From NCBI GenBank assembly GCA_009930445.1, contig RZYD01000129.1, positions 1-6,867 on the forward strand: 6,867 nucleotides of DNA. Reading direction: 5' to 3'. A model generated the notes under the pieces. The model did not search any database and was not told the origin of the DNA. It was given only the letters and a program-made list of their open reading frames with translations. The number at the start of each line of letters is the position of its first letter. Position 1 is the stretch's first letter. This stretch comes from Bacteroidia bacterium (GTDB lineage Bacteria; Bacteroidota; Bacteroidia; Bacteroidales; BM520). Of the stretch, positions 6,242-6,867 are shown piece by piece. Position numbers and translations under genes: made by a program.

Positions 6242-6487
6242 ATGGCAAACGTAAAAATTGATGAGAATCCTGCATTAATTATCGAATCCGGTAATTATAC
6301 TTATCTGTGTTACCCTGATTTTGGAGTGCCTCTTAGCGCAGAAGGTGAGGCAATGGAGAAATGGGCAGTGAAAAGAATTGATGAATCAGTTTCAGGTAAA
6401 ATTGTAATAACATGGGCAGGAGGAACTACTTCAAAAGTGCATCCGGTAAATAATGTTTCTGGTTTAACCTTCAAATACCTGCTTTAA
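6242..6487 (+). CDS. Small phage tail-region protein of WxxKRI...WAGG type (81 aa)
   Basis: Follows the previous gene by five bases; the ATG lies in an A-rich context (AAATAAAATGGCA) without a Shine-Dalgarno. The core pattern is tyrosine-rich YLCYPDFGVPLSAEG, then a Trp-Ala-Val-Lys-Arg-Ile segment, Gly-Lys-Ile-Val-Ile-Thr, then TWAGGTTSKVHPVNN and an aromatic end. This resembles a small conserved phage protein with a 'yigya.pG..ts...W.Ikri....g......WadG...f...w..r..l.y' pattern encoded near fibre genes; the likeness is recalled, not searched. It may be a small fold attached to the fibre or tip. No catalytic residues or membrane segment are visible; function is unknown. Confidence 0.62.
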   Translation: MANVKIDENPALIIESGNYTYLCYPDFGVPLSAEGEAMEKWAVKRIDESVSGKIVITWAGGTTSKVHPVNNVSGLTFKYLL

Positions 6488-6489
6488 AA

Positions 6490-6867
6490 ATGGGAGTCAA
6501 AATAAATAAATTAACCGGCGAAATATTGATTTGTGATATATGTGGCTACGGTTTCACTAATGGAAAAGGTTGGCTACCTGCTTATGCTATGTTGCCCACA
6601 TTAACAGATTCAGCCTATTACCTCGAAGGAATTAACCCTGCTCAGATATTCTCAGCTACTGTGGATCAGACAATCAAAGCAATAATAAACGCTGATGAAA
6701 TGCCTGCCGGGACTACGACAATAAAATTCAGGATTGAGGCAAGACACGCTGATAACACATCACCTGCATCACGAGATGTAGTCTGGCAGGTAAAAGCAGG
6801 ATGGTATGCAGGGAATCTGGAAGCAACACTTGGAACGGCTGTTTCAGTAACTCAGACGCTTGACATT
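6490..6867 (+). CDS. Unrecognised tail-region protein, 3' end beyond window
   Basis: An ATG at 6490, two bases after the previous stop, opens a frame of 126 codons that runs without a stop to base 6867. The start (MGVKINKLTGEILICDICGYGF) contains a Cys-x-x-Cys pair at residues 15-18 (CDIC followed by Gly-Tyr-Gly), which resembles half a zinc knuckle, although no second pair is seen in the visible part. Later the protein looks beta-rich and soluble (TIKFRIEARHADNTSPASR, DVVWQVKAGWYAG, then TLGTAVSVTQTLDI), with Ig-like or fibre-like character. The tight spacing puts it in the same operon and suggests a structural or host-recognition role. I do not recognise the family, and the missing C-terminus may hold the informative domain. 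Confidence 0.6.
   Translation, partial: MGVKINKLTGEILICDICGYGFTNGKGWLPAYAMLPTLTDSAYYLEGINPAQIFSATVDQTIKAIINADEMPAGTTTIKFRIEARHADNTSPASRDVVWQVKAGWYAGNLEATLGTAVSVTQTLDI

Noticed and set aside
5763..6867. Possible diversity-generating retroelement target, prompted by the Mtd-type anchor
   Set aside because: No reverse transcriptase, template repeat or near-duplicate of any segment was seen in the window.

Overview
This window is a segment of a tailed-phage (or prophage) tail module. All nine genes lie on the + strand, packed end to end, and they read as one late-operon segment: the end of the tape measure protein, two large tail-tip/baseplate-type proteins, then a run of modular fibre and small tip proteins. 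The likely host is a member of the Bacteroidota. This rests on A-rich start contexts that mostly lack a Shine-Dalgarno sequence, and on the resemblance of the proteins after the tape measure to tail proteins I associate with Bacteroidota phages. The host call is inference. Nothing here shows whether the phage is free or integrated: there is no integrase, attachment site or host gene.

Layout. 1-312 is the C-terminal end of the tape measure protein. 309-1829 (506 aa) and 1829-3475 (548 aa) sit where siphophages carry the distal tail and tail-associated (hub) proteins, and are probably the tail-tip or baseplate core. The only real intergenic gap (54 bp, 3476-3529) holds a 9-bp-stem hairpin. 3530-4330 (266 aa) is a modular tip/fibre protein with a short docking-type N-terminus and a carbohydrate-binding-like domain. 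4330-4734 is an unrecognised 134-aa protein. 4741-5763 (340 aa) is a clear tail fibre protein. 5763-6236 (157 aa) is a second, shorter protein with a similar N-terminal anchor. 6242-6487 (81 aa) is a small conserved-type phage protein. 6490-6867 is the start of a gene that runs off the window. No stretch over 54 bp is non-coding.

How they fit together. Four junctions overlap as ATGA, TAATG, TAATG and TGATG, and the others are 2 to 6 bp apart apart from the 54-bp gap, so translational coupling is likely. The tape measure sets tail length, the next two proteins probably build the tip on which it ends, and the genes from 3530 onward probably supply the host-recognition parts.

The most notable signals are strong composition mosaics inside the two large tip genes (GC falls from about 68% to 22% within one gene, with a seven-G run at the boundary), a fibre-type mini-module embedded in the second tip protein, and two adjacent fibre genes sharing an anchor domain. 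I see no defence island, CRISPR array, RNA gene, insertion sequence or diversity-generating retroelement, and no convincing evidence of a wholly new system.
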